Shown piece by piece: positions 51,009 to 61,354 of a stretch of DNA of 64,000 nucleotides. Position numbers and translations under genes: made by a program. The stretch's first letter is position 1, and each line of letters starts with the position of its first letter. The notes under the pieces are model-generated. The model was given only the letters and a program-made list of their open reading frames with translations, searched no databases and was not told where the DNA came from. This DNA comes from Cyanobacteria bacterium SBLK (lineage in GTDB: Bacteria; Cyanobacteriota; Cyanobacteriia; Cyanobacteriales; Spirulinaceae), in NCBI GenBank assembly GCA_017746715.1, contig JAGHZQ010000016.1, forward strand, positions 86,804 to 150,803. Reading direction: 5' to 3'.

Positions 51009-51224
51009 TTATCGAGAAACCCAAGCCGAGATGGCGCGATCGTAAGCCTGTTTTTCTTCGTCGTTAGCTTTGCGGAGACAATCGGCATGAATGCACTTTA
51101 AACCCTCAATATAATCGCGATCGCCCGCATAAAGCGGATTGCGGCGAATTGATGCAATTAGCATCAGTTGGGTGAGGAGGGGGAGTTTTTGGAAAGTATC
51201 AAAACGATACTGTACGGGAGACAT
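51009..51224 (-). CDS. Conserved small hypothetical protein
   Basis: 71 aa from ATG 51224 (51233 possible). The sequence MSPVQYRFDTFQKLPLLTQLM, IRRNPLYAGDRDYIEGLKCIHADCLRKAND, EEKQAYDRAISAWVSR is compact, helical and rich in conserved-looking positions, and I regard it as a cyanobacterial conserved protein of unknown function. It lies between the cpe and suf genes, convergent with cpeR. Confidence 0.65.
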   Translation of the reverse strand: MSPVQYRFDTFQKLPLLTQLMLIASIRRNPLYAGDRDYIEGLKCIHADCLRKANDEEKQAYDRAISAWVSR

Positions 51225-51422
51225 GGCAATCAAGAGGGGGAGGATTTTGAATCGATTAATATCAAACTACTAATCCCCTACCTCGCTTTCCGGAAATAAA
51301 CTCAAGAGAAAAAAGCAATTTTTTTCCTTTAAAAAACGAATTTTTCCGGACTTTTATTGTGACAGTTGAGAGATTGTCTCTCGCCAATTTTTGAATTGAT
51401 AATTTTTAATTTTGAATTGAAA

Positions 51423-52685
51423 TTATTCTCCCACGCTTTTAAAGAAATCAATGGTATCTTTTAACGCAACAATAAAGCGATCGATTTCGTCACGCGTATT
51501 GTAGAAATACAAGCTCGATCGCGCGCTACCCGTCACCCCCAAAATGCGATGTAAGGGTTGGGTGCAATGGTGTCCGGAACGAATGGCAACCCCTTCATGA
51601 TCCAACAAGGTAGAAAGGTCGCTAGCATTCAATCCTTCAACGTTAAACGCGGCTAATGCTGCCCTGCCCTTACCCTCCCGATCGGGTTTGGGTCCGTAGG
51701 TTCTTAAGTTGGGGACTTCTGCCAGTTTTTTAAACAAATATCCCGTTAATTCTTCTTCATAAGCATGGATTTTTGCCATGCCGATATTAGACAGATAATC
51801 GACTGCCGCACCAAGGGCGATTGCTTCCCCAATTGCTGGCGTTCCCGCTTCAAATTTATGGGGCAATTCCGCACAAGTAAAGCGATCTAAAAATACATCT
51901 TGAATCATCTCTCCTCCTCCAAAAAAAGGCGGCATTGCCTCTAATAATGCCAATTTGCCGTAGAGAAAACCGATCCCCGTCGGGGCGCACATCTTATGTC
52001 CCGAAGCCACCAACCAATCACAATCCATGACTTGCACGTCAATGGGGAGATGGGGAACGCTTTGGCACGCATCAATTAACACTCTTGCCTCGTATTGATG
52101 GGCGAGTGCGATAATGTCTTCAACGGGATTGAGACAGCCTAAAGTGTTGGAAACGTGAACGACTGCCACTAATTTCGTGCGTTCTGAGAGTAAGGATTTA
52201 TAGTGTTCGAGATCGAATGATTCTGTTTCCGTCAGGGGAACGTGTTTGAGAACTGCCCCTGTTTTTTGCGCCACCATTTGCCACGGGACGAGATTGCTGT
52301 GATGTTCCATGACCGAAACAATAATTTCATCCCCCGGTTTTAAGGTGGTTAAACCCCAACTATAGGCAACCAAATTAATCGCTTCCGAAGCATTGCGGGT
52401 ATAGACGATTTCATTGCGCGATCGCGCGTTAATAAAAGCGGCGACCTTATCTCTTGCCTTTTCATAAGCATCTGTTGCTTCTGCACTTAAGGCATGAGCC
52501 CCTCGGTGAACGTTAGCATTAATTTGTTCGTAATAATTCCGCAGAACATTTAAAACTGCAAGGGGTTTTTGAGAAGTGGCGGCACTATCAAAATAAATTA
52601 ATGGTTTTTCATGGACATCTCGCGCCAAAATAGGAAAATCGGCACGAATGCGATCGCCTAGGGTTTTTTCTTGCAATAAGGTCAT
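51423..52685 (-). CDS. sufS: Cysteine desulphurase SufS
   Basis: 420 aa, PLP class V group II desulphurase. It supplies persulphide sulphur for Fe-S clusters. PLP-Lys in [45 protein letters not shown], and the catalytic Cys loop [26 protein letters not shown] are present. It is last in sufBCDS, separated from sufD by 171 bases of repeats. Confidence 0.95.
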   Translation of the reverse strand: MTLLQEKTLGDRIRADFPILARDVHEKPLIYFDSAATSQKPLAVLNVLRNYYEQINANVHRGAHALSAEATDAYEKARDKVAAFINARSRNEIVYTRNASEAINLVAYSWGLTTLKPGDEIIVSVMEHHSNLVPWQMVAQKTGAVLKHVPLTETESFDLEHYKSLLSERTKLVAVVHVSNTLGCLNPVEDIIALAHQYEARVLIDACQSVPHLPIDVQVMDCDWLVASGHKMCAPTGIGFLYGKLALLEAMPPFFGGGEMIQDVFLDRFTCAELPHKFEAGTPAIGEAIALGAAVDYLSNIGMAKIHAYEEELTGYLFKKLAEVPNLRTYGPKPDREGKGRAALAAFNVEGLNASDLSTLLDHEGVAIRSGHHCTQPLHRILGVTGSARSSLYFYNTRDEIDRFIVALKDTIDFFKSVGE

Positions 52686-52856
52686 TTCAGTTATCAGTTA
52701 TCGGTTATCAGTGATCGGTGAAAATATCCCCCCGTCCTAAATCCTCCTCCCGTCCCCCTTTGTAAGGGGGAAAGCCAGAGGATGCTTCGCTTTTCAAGAA
52801 CGGAAAGCTAGAGGATGCTTCGCTTTTCAACGGTGGGGTCAGGGGGGATCGAGCAT
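52686..52856. repeat. Repeat-filled gap between sufD and sufS
   Basis: Heptamer repeats (GGTTATCAG type), a CCCCCTTTGTAAGGGGG hairpin and two direct copies of AGAGGATGCTTCGCTTTTCAA (ending near 52797 and 52830) fill the gap. They could process or attenuate the suf mRNA. Confidence 0.75.
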
Positions 52857-54239
52857 CTAAAATGTTCGACAGGCGATACATTGGGCGAGGGATTTTTGTA
52901 ATGAAGGAAGGGCAATGCGATCGAGTACTTCGGCGGCGAAGGCATCTAAGAGCAAATTGCGGGCATTCTCGATATTAATACCGCGGCTTTGCAAATAAAA
53001 AAGTTCATCCGCATCAATTTGACTGACGGTGGCACCGTGGGTGCACTTCACATTATCTGCCGTAATTTGCAATTGAGGTTTAGTATCTACCCTTGCTTTG
53101 GGAGAGAGCAGTAAATTGCGGTTGAGTTGGGCGGCGTTAGTGAGTTGGGCATTTTGGGGAACGAGAACTTTGCCGTCAAAAATGGCGTGTGCCTTATCAT
53201 CAACAATACATTTGTGAAGCTGATCGGTTTTACCGTGGGGATAATCGAGAAAAATTGCGCTGTGAGTGTCGGCAATTTGCTCTTTTGCGATCGCGGTTAA
53301 GCCATTCAAGACGGTTTCGGTTTGCTCTCCTTTTTGCCAAACCTCCAAATTATGGCGAGATAATTTTCCTCCCAAAGAAATGGCATTGCAAGTATAGTGG
53401 CTGCTGCGCTGTTGCGAGACTGCGGTTTTGCCGATATGAAATCCCTCTGCCGATTCGCGCTGATGGCGGGTATGGCGAACGCGAGCGTTATCTTGGAGGA
53501 AAACTTCGGTCATTGAATTGGTAAAGTAGGGGCGATCGCCTTGGGTATCGGGACAGTTTTTGTCAATCGCTCCATATTGTTCGACAACTTGCAAACTCGC
53601 CCCCACTTCCGCGACAATCAATCCCCTCGGCTGATAAAAAATCGGTTCGGCTTCGGGAATGGTGAGGAAGAGGATCTGAATGGGGGTATCCGTTACGATG
53701 TTACGCTTTGCCCAGACGATTGCTACGTCGGGAAAACCCGCCGTATTGAGGGCGGTAAACACTTCTTTTTCCCCATCTTGATGAACGATGTATTTGACGG
53801 CATCGTAGCTGTCTTCGAGGGGCAGTTGGGTTAAGTTCCCGGCAAAAATGCCTTCGGGCAATGCTGAAATATCGGATAATTCTGGGGCATAAATGCCATT
53901 TACAAAAACAATACGACTTTGGGCGGCTTCTGGCAGAATTAAATGAGCGATCGCGCTCTCATCGACTTTTACGGGTTGGGCGGCAGAAAAATCGATCGCC
54001 GTGAGTGTCGAGAGATCCGTAAAGCGCCAGTCTTCATCCCGTCCCCCGGGCAGGTGCAATCGCGCTGCGTCGTAAGCTGCCCTTTGGCGCAGTTCTTGCA
54101 GCCAACCGGTAATTTCCGGATAGGTTCTGATTTTTTGCCCTTCGCTATGTCTGAGTAATTTGCTCAAATATTCATGGCGATCGCGAGTGGCTGGAAATGA
54201 AGAATTTTCAGGAGAATTTTCAGAAATTTCAACTGTCAT
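52857..54239 (-). CDS. sufD: Fe-S assembly protein SufD
   Basis: 460 aa beta-helix scaffold subunit of SufBC2D. Typical parts are RLHLPGGRDEDWRFTDLSTLT near residue 60, the central beta-helix (RSSHYTCNAISLGGKLSRHNLEV), IFDGKVLVPQNAQLTNAAQLNRNLLLSPKARVDTKPQLQITADNVKCTHGATVSQID with the conserved Cys-His, and LFYLQSRGI. The ATG overlaps the sufC stop by one base. Confidence 0.95.
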   Translation of the reverse strand: MTVEISENSPENSSFPATRDRHEYLSKLLRHSEGQKIRTYPEITGWLQELRQRAAYDAARLHLPGGRDEDWRFTDLSTLTAIDFSAAQPVKVDESAIAHLILPEAAQSRIVFVNGIYAPELSDISALPEGIFAGNLTQLPLEDSYDAVKYIVHQDGEKEVFTALNTAGFPDVAIVWAKRNIVTDTPIQILFLTIPEAEPIFYQPRGLIVAEVGASLQVVEQYGAIDKNCPDTQGDRPYFTNSMTEVFLQDNARVRHTRHQRESAEGFHIGKTAVSQQRSSHYTCNAISLGGKLSRHNLEVWQKGEQTETVLNGLTAIAKEQIADTHSAIFLDYPHGKTDQLHKCIVDDKAHAIFDGKVLVPQNAQLTNAAQLNRNLLLSPKARVDTKPQLQITADNVKCTHGATVSQIDADELFYLQSRGINIENARNLLLDAFAAEVLDRIALPSLQKSLAQCIACRTF

Positions 54240-55027
54240 TAGGACTTCACCTCCATTAACGATTCATCTTCGAGAAAGTCATAGCCCTTCTCTTCTAATT
54301 CTAACGCCAATTCTTTACTGCCACTGGTAATAATCTTCCCACTCTGCATGACATGAACGAAGTCGGGTTCGACGTAATTTAACAAACGTTGATAATGGGT
54401 AATCATCACCGTTGCATTATTAGAATTTGCCAATTGATTAACGCCATTAGCAACAATTTTTAGGGCATCGATATCCAACCCGGAATCGGTTTCATCTAAA
54501 ATCGCCAGAGCGGGTTCGAGCAACGCCATTTGTAAAATTTCATTGCGTTTCTTTTCACCGCCGGAAAATCCTTCGTTCACGCTTCTTTCTAAAAAGCTAG
54601 CTTCCATCTGGACGACAGATAGTTTTTCTTCTACTAAATCTTCAAAGTCAAAGGCATCTAATTCTTCTTGACCTAAATATTTACGACGAGAGTTATAGGC
54701 AACTCGCAGAAAATCTAAGTTACTCACCCCCGGAATTTCAAGGGGATATTGAAAAGCGAGAAAAATTCCTTTTAAGGCACGTTCTTCCGGTTCGAGTTCG
54801 AGAATATTTTCTCCTTGGAAAATAATTTCCCCTGCCGTCACTTCATAGTCGGGATGTCCGGCCAAAACTTTAGAAAAGGTACTTTTTCCCGAGCCATTCC
54901 GCCCCATAATGGCATGAACCTCTCCGGCTTTCACGTCCAAGTTAACCCCTTTGAGAATTGGCGTTCCTTCAACATTGGCGTGTAAATTACGAACGGATAC
55001 GATAACTTCGCTGTTCTCTTTAATCAT
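54239..55027 (-). CDS. sufC: Fe-S assembly ATPase SufC
   Basis: 262 aa ABC ATPase. Walker [16 protein letters not shown]-loop [12 protein letters not shown], signature [19 protein letters not shown], Walker [17 protein letters not shown] and H-loop [11 protein letters not shown]. It drives conformational change in SufBCD. It is translationally coupled to sufD. Confidence 0.95.
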   Translation of the reverse strand: MIKENSEVIVSVRNLHANVEGTPILKGVNLDVKAGEVHAIMGRNGSGKSTFSKVLAGHPDYEVTAGEIIFQGENILELEPEERALKGIFLAFQYPLEIPGVSNLDFLRVAYNSRRKYLGQEELDAFDFEDLVEEKLSVVQMEASFLERSVNEGFSGGEKKRNEILQMALLEPALAILDETDSGLDIDALKIVANGVNQLANSNNATVMITHYQRLLNYVEPDFVHVMQSGKIITSGSKELALELEEKGYDFLEDESLMEVKS

Positions 55028-55401
55028 TGCTGGATGTCTCTTTTAGCTGCCCGAGAATACATAAACGGTATATGCCAATTATTACACCTGCTGGCGACCT
55101 TCCTGCCGAATGAATGCCGACCAGAGAAGAAAACCAATTAATCCCAGTCCCGCCAGCCCGTCAGAACAGATGAATAAGTTCATTGTAATGGATGATGGTC
55201 GAGAGAATATTAATGACAAGAATTGCTAATAGCCATTGAGAAGAAGAAGTCATGGTTTGAGGAAGAAACAGGCAAGAGCAGGGCGAGCGCACTTTGCACT
55301 CAGCCCTAGTAGTTTGTCAAGATTGTTTGAACGGACGAGGGATTGCCCGCCAAGGATCGCCCTATAGTCGTCATTTTCAGTATGACAAATCACTAGAGGA
55401 A
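55028..55401. other. sufB-sufC gap with a possible broken membrane gene
   Basis: 374 bases. On the minus strand a short frame MTSSSQWLLAILVINILSTI (from about 55252) stops after 30 codons. A second frame, GLAGLGLIGFLLWSAFIRQEG, follows without overlap, as if a small two-helix membrane protein had suffered a frameshift or deletion. No terminator is obvious, so sufB-sufC read-through is possible. Confidence 0.35.
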
Positions 55402-56844
55402 TTATCCCACGGTTCCCTCTAATTTCAAACTCAACAATTTATCGGCTTCAGCCGCAAATTCCATCGGCAGTTGGTTGAAGACATCTTTACAAAAGCCGCT
55501 AATCAGCATGGAAATGGCATCTTCTGCACTAATTCCTCGTTGAGCAAAATAGAAGAGTTGATCTTCTCCAATTTTCGAGGTTGAGGCTTCATGTTCGACT
55601 TTAGCGGTATTATTCTGCACCTGAATGTAGGGGAAGGTATTGGCTTCGGCTTTATCTCCGATGAGCATGGAATCGCATTGGGAGTAGTTTCTTGCTCCTT
55701 TTGCTTTTGCTCCCATTTTCACCAAACCGCGATAGCTATTTTGGGATTTTCCGGCCGAGATGCCTTTGGAAATGATCCGGCTGCGGGTATTTCTGCCAAT
55801 ATGCACCATTTTCGTTCCCGTGTCTGCCTGCTGTTTGTTGTTGGTTAGGGCGATGGAGTAAAATTCCCCCACGGAGTTTTCTCCCACCAAGACGCAACTG
55901 GGATATTTCCAAGTAATGGCGGATCCGGTTTCTACCTGAGTCCAAGAAATTTTTGAGTTAACACCTTTACACAGTCCTCGCTTGGTGACGAAGTTGTAAA
56001 TGCCCCCTTTGCCGTTTTCGTCTCCAGCGAACCAGTTTTGCACCGTGGAATATTTAATATCGGCATTATCGAGGGCGACAAGTTCGACAATGGCGGCGTG
56101 GAGTTGGTTGCTGTCGTACATGGGGGCGGTACAGCCTTCGAGATAGCTGACGGATGCCCCCTCTTCTGCCACGATTAAAGTCCGCTCGAATTGTCCCGTA
56201 TCTCCGTTATTGATGCGAAAATAGGTGGATAATTCCATCGGACAGGTTACGCCTTTGGGAATGTAAACAAAAGATCCATCGCTGAATACGGCAGAGTTGA
56301 GGGCAGCAAAAAAGTTATCTCCTGCCGGGACGACGGTACCGAGATATTTTTTGACGAGATCGGGATGGTCTTGCAAGGCTTCCGAGATGGAGCAGAAAAT
56401 AACGCCATGTTCGGCAAGTTTTTCTTTGAAGGTGGTGGCGACGGAAACGCTATCAAAAATTGCATCAACGGCAACATTGCTCAGGCGTTTTTGTTCTGAG
56501 AGGGGAATGCCTAATTTCTCAAAGGTTTCGAGGAGGGCGGGATCGACATCATCAAGGCTTTCGAGTTTTTCTTTGCTCTTTTTCGGGGCAGAGTAGTAGA
56601 TGATATCCTGATAGTTAATGGGAGGATAGCCCACGTGCGCCCAATTTGGTTCTTCCATCTCCAACCAATGTCGATAGGCTTTGAGGCGAAACTCGAGCAT
56701 GAATTCCGGTTCGTTCTTTTTGGCAGAAATCAAGCGAATAACATCTTCGCTGAGTCCGCGAGGAATGGTGTCGGTTTCGATATCGGTGACAAAACCGTAT
56801 TTATAGGGTTGGTTGACGAGGGTTTTAACCGTGGTGGCACTCAT
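55402..56844 (-). CDS. sufB: Fe-S assembly protein SufB
   Basis: 480 aa scaffold subunit. Motifs are [101 protein letters not shown], and [22 protein letters not shown]. The Cys in NYSQCDSM and the following Glu/His are the expected cluster-assembly residues. It is first in the suf operon, downstream of two SufR operator sites and divergent from sufR. Confidence 0.95.
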   Translation of the reverse strand: MSATTVKTLVNQPYKYGFVTDIETDTIPRGLSEDVIRLISAKKNEPEFMLEFRLKAYRHWLEMEEPNWAHVGYPPINYQDIIYYSAPKKSKEKLESLDDVDPALLETFEKLGIPLSEQKRLSNVAVDAIFDSVSVATTFKEKLAEHGVIFCSISEALQDHPDLVKKYLGTVVPAGDNFFAALNSAVFSDGSFVYIPKGVTCPMELSTYFRINNGDTGQFERTLIVAEEGASVSYLEGCTAPMYDSNQLHAAIVELVALDNADIKYSTVQNWFAGDENGKGGIYNFVTKRGLCKGVNSKISWTQVETGSAITWKYPSCVLVGENSVGEFYSIALTNNKQQADTGTKMVHIGRNTRSRIISKGISAGKSQNSYRGLVKMGAKAKGARNYSQCDSMLIGDKAEANTFPYIQVQNNTAKVEHEASTSKIGEDQLFYFAQRGISAEDAISMLISGFCKDVFNQLPMEFAAEADKLLSLKLEGTVG

Positions 56845-56892
56845 TGATGCAGGGTTCTCCTAGATGGGCTCCGCTTGGGCAGGAAAGTTAAA

Positions 56893-56906
56893 CAACAATT
56901 TGGTTG
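56893..56906. promoter_or_regulatory. SufR operator site 1 (CAAC-N6-GTTG)
   Basis: CAAC at 56893-56896 and GTTG at 56903-56906 are six bases apart, matching the CAAC-N6-GTTG inverted repeat described for SufR in Synechocystis. It lies between sufB and sufR, nearer sufB. Confidence 0.8.
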
Positions 56907-56931
56907 TTTAACTATTTATAGGCTACATTAA

Positions 56932-56945
56932 CAACAAGGATGTTG
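56932..56945. promoter_or_regulatory. SufR operator site 2 (CAAC-N6-GTTG)
   Basis: CAAC at 56932-56935 and GTTG at 56942-56945, extended to ACAAC/GTTGT. The two sites are 39 bases centre to centre, nearly four helical turns, so dimers could bind the same face and control both divergent promoters. Confidence 0.8.
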
Positions 56946-57012
56946 TCAAAGTCTGACGCAAAATTTTTCATTTTCCTTTCTGTAGTAGTCCGCGATCGCT
57001 CTCTATCGAACC

Positions 57013-57663
57013 ATGACCGCAAGCCAGCAAGTCTCCACTAAAGAAGAAATTCTCCGCTATCTCCTCAAACAAGGTCAGGCCACTGCCCATGAATTGGCAG
57101 AGGCCTTGAGCATCAGCCCGCAAGCCACGCGACGGCATCTCAAGGATTTAGAAACGGCAGAATTGATCGAGCATCAGTCGATACAGGTCGGGATGGGTCG
57201 TCCCCAACATAAATATTCTCTCTCCCATCAAGGGAAGGAGCATTTCCCTCACCGCTATGGCGATTTTACCGTATCGTTTTTGGATACGCTGATAGAAACG
57301 GTGGGTGAGGAACAAGTGGGGGCGGTATTTCGCAAGCAGTGGCAAAGAAAAGCGGTGGAATATCGCGATCGCATTGGTACAGGATCTCTTAAGGAACGAG
57401 TGGAAACGTTAATCCGCATCCGCCAAGAAGAAGGGTATATGGCTGAGTTGCATTCAGTTGATGCAAATCTGGGAAGCGATCGCGAAGAGTATATTTTTGC
57501 CGAGCATCATTGTGCGATTTCCGATGTGGCGGAGTCTTTTCCCACGGTTTGCGATCGTGAGTTAGAAATGTTCGAGGCGATTTTACCGGACTGTACGGTG
57601 GAGCGAACCCATTGGATTAATAATGGAGAGCACCGGTGCGGATATTTAGTACGAGCCCGCTAG
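57013..57663 (+). CDS. sufR: Fe-S-sensing repressor SufR
   Basis: 216 aa. N-terminal DeoR-like helix-turn-helix (TKEEILRYLLKQGQATAHELAEALSISPQATRRHLKDLE). The C-terminal sensor domain has the cluster Cys pattern EHHCAISDVAESFPTVCDRELEMFEAILPDCTVERTHWINNGEHRCGY. It represses sufBCDS and itself when holding a [4Fe-4S] cluster. Divergent from sufB over two operator sites. Confidence 0.94.
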   Translation: MTASQQVSTKEEILRYLLKQGQATAHELAEALSISPQATRRHLKDLETAELIEHQSIQVGMGRPQHKYSLSHQGKEHFPHRYGDFTVSFLDTLIETVGEEQVGAVFRKQWQRKAVEYRDRIGTGSLKERVETLIRIRQEEGYMAELHSVDANLGSDREEYIFAEHHCAISDVAESFPTVCDRELEMFEAILPDCTVERTHWINNGEHRCGYLVRAR

Positions 57664-57741
57664 ATTGACCTGCTACTCAAAATTGAATGTTTTGCGATCG
57701 ATTCTGCATTATAGTGAAATAAATGAAAGGTGAGAGAATTT

Positions 57742-60066
57742 TTATAACTTTTCTAATTTGGCTACTTTAGGATCGATAATTTTTTGACCGAGTTCGGGAA
57801 ATTTAATGGCAATATTGGTCTTTTTTCCCGTGCCGAAAACGTGGGTGATTTCTCCTTCTCCAAACAGATTGTGCAAGACGCGATCGCCGACTTGCCAGAT
57901 TGCCGTTACGGAATTTTTGGGCGTTGCGATCGCACTTTTCTTTTTCTTGCGAGATGAGGGGGTGATTTTAATATTGCGATCGATTAAATCTTCTGGCAGT
58001 TCTTCGAGGAATTGTGAGGGGATGCAAGATTCTTTCGACCCCCAAAAATAACGCTCTCTGGCATGAGTAATGAATAATTGTTCTTGCGCTCGCGTAATTC
58101 CTACATAACACAAGCGGCGTTCTTCTTCTAAGCCTGCCGGATCGCGTATTGCTCGCGCATTGGGTAATAATCCTTGTTCTAATCCTACCATAAAAACGAC
58201 GGGAAATTCTAAACCTTTGGCAGAATGCAAGGTCATTAAGGAGACGACTTCTTGCCCGTCTTCTAAGTTATCTAAATCGGAGGCAAGGGAAGCATTGGAT
58301 AAAAAGGCTTGCAAACTTTTATCGTCATTATCTTCTTGAAACTGTAAGACTGCGTTGCCGAGTTCGCTAATATTTTCTAAGCGATTGTTAGCTTCTTCTG
58401 TATCTTTTTCTTGCAATGCTTTGACATAGCCGGAGTCTTCCATGATGCCATCTAAAATTTGGTATGCTTCTGCGGTTTCGATTTGTTCTTGATAGGTTTT
58501 AATTGTTGCCGCAAACTTATTAATCGCTTTTGCTGCTCGTCCTGCTAAAGTATTCACGGAAGTTTCATCGCTAATAATTTCCCAAAGAGGAACGCTTAAT
58601 TCTTGAGCGGCTTTCACTAAATTTTCTATGGTTGCTTTGCCAATTCTGCGAGATGGGGTGTTAATAATGCGGAGTAAACTGACTGTATCGGCAGGGTTGG
58701 CGATGGTTCTCAGATAAGCCAAAGCATCTTTAATTTCTTTGCGATCGTAGAACTTTAAACCGCCGACGATGGTATAAGGAATTTCTGTTCTCAAGGCATC
58801 TTCAAAGGCGCGAGATTGGGCATTGGTGCGATATAATATGGCAAAACTCCCCCATCCTAATTCGGGATTTTCTTGGGTCAATCGCCGCAGTTGTCGCAGG
58901 ACGAAATGAGCCTCGCTTTGGTCGCTATCTGCTTTATAAACAAAGATTTTTTCGCCTTCGCCTCGGGTTGCTTTGAGGACTTTATCGATGCGTTGGGTGT
59001 TATTTTCGATTAAAGCATTGGCAGCGAGGAGGATATTTTCTCGCGATCGGTAATTCTCCTCTAATTTTACCATGGTTTGGGTGTTCTCATCCGACAAACC
59101 ATCACCAAAATCTTCTTGAAAGCCGAGCAAAATGGTAAAATCGGCCATCCGAAAAGAATAGATAGATTGATCGGCATCGCCGACGACAAATGTGGAGCGT
59201 CCTTGCCAATTCCAATCTTTTTTATTTTCCGTCCCATTGGTCGATAATAAGCGAATTAAATCGTATTGAATGCGATTAGTGTCTTGATATTCGTCAACAA
59301 GAATATGATAAAACTGCCTGTGCCAATAATCCAATACGGTTTTATTTTGTTGGAAAAGGCGCACGGGAATCAAAATCAGATCGTCAAAATCAAGGCCGTT
59401 GTTGGCGGCTAACTGAGATTGATATTCGTTATAAACTTCTGCAATAATTTTACCGCGATAGTTGGGATTTTCTTTTTGGTAATCTTCTGGAGATAAGCCT
59501 AGATTTTTGGCATTGCTAATCGTATAGCGAACTCTACGAGGATCGAATTTTTTATCATCTAAATTGAGTTGTTTGGTGACAATATTTTTAATCACGCCTT
59601 GTACGTCGGAATCATCAAAAATGGTAAAATTTCTATCCCACGATCGCCCTCGCTCGTCTTGATATTTGTTGATGTCATAGCGAAGAATGCGAGCGCAAAG
59701 ACTGTGAAAAGTTCCCACCCAAAGGGGTTTGGTATAGGTACGATACACTTTCGATTTTAGTTGCACTTGCTCTTCTGGGGTGAGAGAATCCAAAAGTTTC
59801 TCGTGCTTGTCTAATGCTAATTTTTGAGCGAATAAGCGTTCGATCCGCTCTTTCATTTCCCGTGCGGCTTTATTGGTAAAGGTGACGGCTAAAATATTGT
59901 CCGGTTCGACGCGATGTTCGTTGATGAGGTGATAAATGCGATAGGTTAGCGCCCTAGTTTTACCCGATCCGGCTCCTGCAACCACGAGAAGTGGTCCCTC
60001 GAAGTGTTCGACGGCGCGACGTTGGGAGGGGTTGAGATGGGAGAGAAGGTCGGATTTGGCACTCAT
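57742..60066 (-). CDS. pcrA: UvrD/PcrA-type DNA helicase
   Basis: 774 aa, superfamily 1A 3'-5' helicase for repair and replication restart. Q-motif LNPSQRRAVEHFEGP, Walker A VVAGAGSGKTRALTYRI, motif II ILVDEYQDTNRIQ, motif III VGDADQSIYSFR, motif V LMTLHSAKGLEFPVVF, and motif VI EERRLCYVGITRAQEQLFITHA. The last 50 residues (IWQVGDRVLHNLFGEGEITHVFG...) form the Tudor-like RNA-polymerase-binding domain of PcrA. Confidence 0.95.
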   Translation of the reverse strand: MSAKSDLLSHLNPSQRRAVEHFEGPLLVVAGAGSGKTRALTYRIYHLINEHRVEPDNILAVTFTNKAAREMKERIERLFAQKLALDKHEKLLDSLTPEEQVQLKSKVYRTYTKPLWVGTFHSLCARILRYDINKYQDERGRSWDRNFTIFDDSDVQGVIKNIVTKQLNLDDKKFDPRRVRYTISNAKNLGLSPEDYQKENPNYRGKIIAEVYNEYQSQLAANNGLDFDDLILIPVRLFQQNKTVLDYWHRQFYHILVDEYQDTNRIQYDLIRLLSTNGTENKKDWNWQGRSTFVVGDADQSIYSFRMADFTILLGFQEDFGDGLSDENTQTMVKLEENYRSRENILLAANALIENNTQRIDKVLKATRGEGEKIFVYKADSDQSEAHFVLRQLRRLTQENPELGWGSFAILYRTNAQSRAFEDALRTEIPYTIVGGLKFYDRKEIKDALAYLRTIANPADTVSLLRIINTPSRRIGKATIENLVKAAQELSVPLWEIISDETSVNTLAGRAAKAINKFAATIKTYQEQIETAEAYQILDGIMEDSGYVKALQEKDTEEANNRLENISELGNAVLQFQEDNDDKSLQAFLSNASLASDLDNLEDGQEVVSLMTLHSAKGLEFPVVFMVGLEQGLLPNARAIRDPAGLEEERRLCYVGITRAQEQLFITHARERYFWGSKESCIPSQFLEELPEDLIDRNIKITPSSRKKKKSAIATPKNSVTAIWQVGDRVLHNLFGEGEITHVFGTGKKTNIAIKFPELGQKIIDPKVAKLEKL

Positions 60067-60223
60067 GGGGCTGTTGGCACAATACGGGCAGCGTAATTAT
60101 TTTAGGCCATTTGCGATCGCATTTCTCAAATTATTATTTTAAGGTGCTCTCTATTCCTCGCCCCAAGCACTCAAAAACGGGCAGGATACCCGTTCCACTT
60201 TTTTGAATTCAATTACACTAAAT

Positions 60224-60820
60224 TCATTTCATCTGGGTAGCTTTGAGAATTTGAGCAACGGTTAGGGTGAGTTCGGGAAAAACTCCTGATACAATTTTTT
60301 CTTCTCCAGTAAATTTCTGAGTTTTATATTTTCCTTGTTCGAGTTGATAAACGAATATTGTAGGTACTTTTGGATTACCGAGATAGCTGCGACTAGCAAC
60401 AGCAAGATAGTCTACAATCCAATATTCTTGAATGCCTAATTGTTCGTATTCGGCGAGTTTATCGACATAATCATCATCCCAATTTGTCGAAACTACTTCT
60501 ACGGCTAATAAAGGCGGTTCGGTTAATGCGTTATAAGTCATAACATCTGCATTCCACACATTAGCATCAACTACAGCAACATCCGGTCTTCTTGCTTGGC
60601 GGGAATTGGTTTGAATGAGAATTCTCGTATCCACAATCAGATTTACTGATGTTCGTCGAATTTCATCATTGAAACCAAACATCAAGGAACGACTAATATT
60701 CTGGTGTGCTCGTATGGGTTCCAATTTGACAATCTCTCCGTTAACTAATTCATAACGCCCATCTTCCGGGCATTGTGCTAGGAATTCGGCAAAGGATAAG
60801 CGTTGAGTAGCGACAACCAT
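60224..60820 (-). CDS. Uma2 family (DUF820) predicted endonuclease-fold protein
   Basis: 198 aa. Uma2 core: LSFAEFLAQCPEDGRYELVNGEIVKLEP, ARRPDVAVVDANVW (metal Asp), PPLLAVEVVSTNWDDDYVDKLAEYEQLGIQEYWIVDY with the Glu and Lys of the PD-(D/E)XK-like site, then FPELTLTVAQIL. It borders the trypsin-STAND genes, transcribed away from them. Role unknown. Confidence 0.9.
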   Translation of the reverse strand: MVVATQRLSFAEFLAQCPEDGRYELVNGEIVKLEPIRAHQNISRSLMFGFNDEIRRTSVNLIVDTRILIQTNSRQARRPDVAVVDANVWNADVMTYNALTEPPLLAVEVVSTNWDDDYVDKLAEYEQLGIQEYWIVDYLAVASRSYLGNPKVPTIFVYQLEQGKYKTQKFTGEEKIVSGVFPELTLTVAQILKATQMK

Positions 60821-60983
60821 CGGCTTTTTCGGACGACAACGATATTATTTTAACAGATTGCGATACATTTGCACTTTTTTTGTTGGGATGCGATCGCATT
60901 TTCGAGAGAAAAATTTTGCATTGATGAGATTGCACCTTGCGGGTTTAAGATAGAGATGTAGTTATTGCAACACATAAATTCAG

Positions 60984-61289
60984 ATGGAATCTCGTACTGA
61001 AAGAATTCCCGTTCAAGTTTCTAACGATGTTACCGTTATGGTTGAAACGACGATCCTCGAACAAGAACAAAGGGTTAGTTTGAAAACTCGCCCTTTTGAA
61101 CAAGTGACTCAATCAGTAGAAGCGATCGCGGCAGCAATGGTGAAGACTTTTGAAACAGTACAACCAGATAAAGCGGCGATCGAGTTTGGTTTAGAAATGG
61201 GGTTAAAGGAAGGAAAATTAATCGGTTTAATCGTGCAAAATTCGACCAAGGCCAATTTTAAAGTGACTCTAGAATGGGAGAAGTCTTAG
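60984..61289 (+). CDS. Trypsin-co-occurring domain protein (CU044_2847-like)
   Basis: 101 aa single-domain protein: IPVQVSNDVTVMVETTI, VSLKTRPFEQVTQSVEAIAAAMVKTFETVQPDKAAIEFGLEMGLKEGKLIGLIVQNSTKANFKVTLEWE. This pattern (short beta strand, a central helix, GxExGxKxGKL and a TKANFKVTLxW end) is that of the trypsin-co-occurring domain 1 found with trypsin-like effector domains in predicted bacterial conflict systems. The next gene, 65 bases on, is exactly such a trypsin-STAND protein, so the two very likely work together. Confidence 0.85.
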   Translation: MESRTERIPVQVSNDVTVMVETTILEQEQRVSLKTRPFEQVTQSVEAIAAAMVKTFETVQPDKAAIEFGLEMGLKEGKLIGLIVQNSTKANFKVTLEWEKS

Positions 61290-61354
61290 GATGGATTAGA
61301 GGTTGAAAATTTTACAAGGCGATTGCTTTCTTCAATATCGATAGATTGTCGTCC

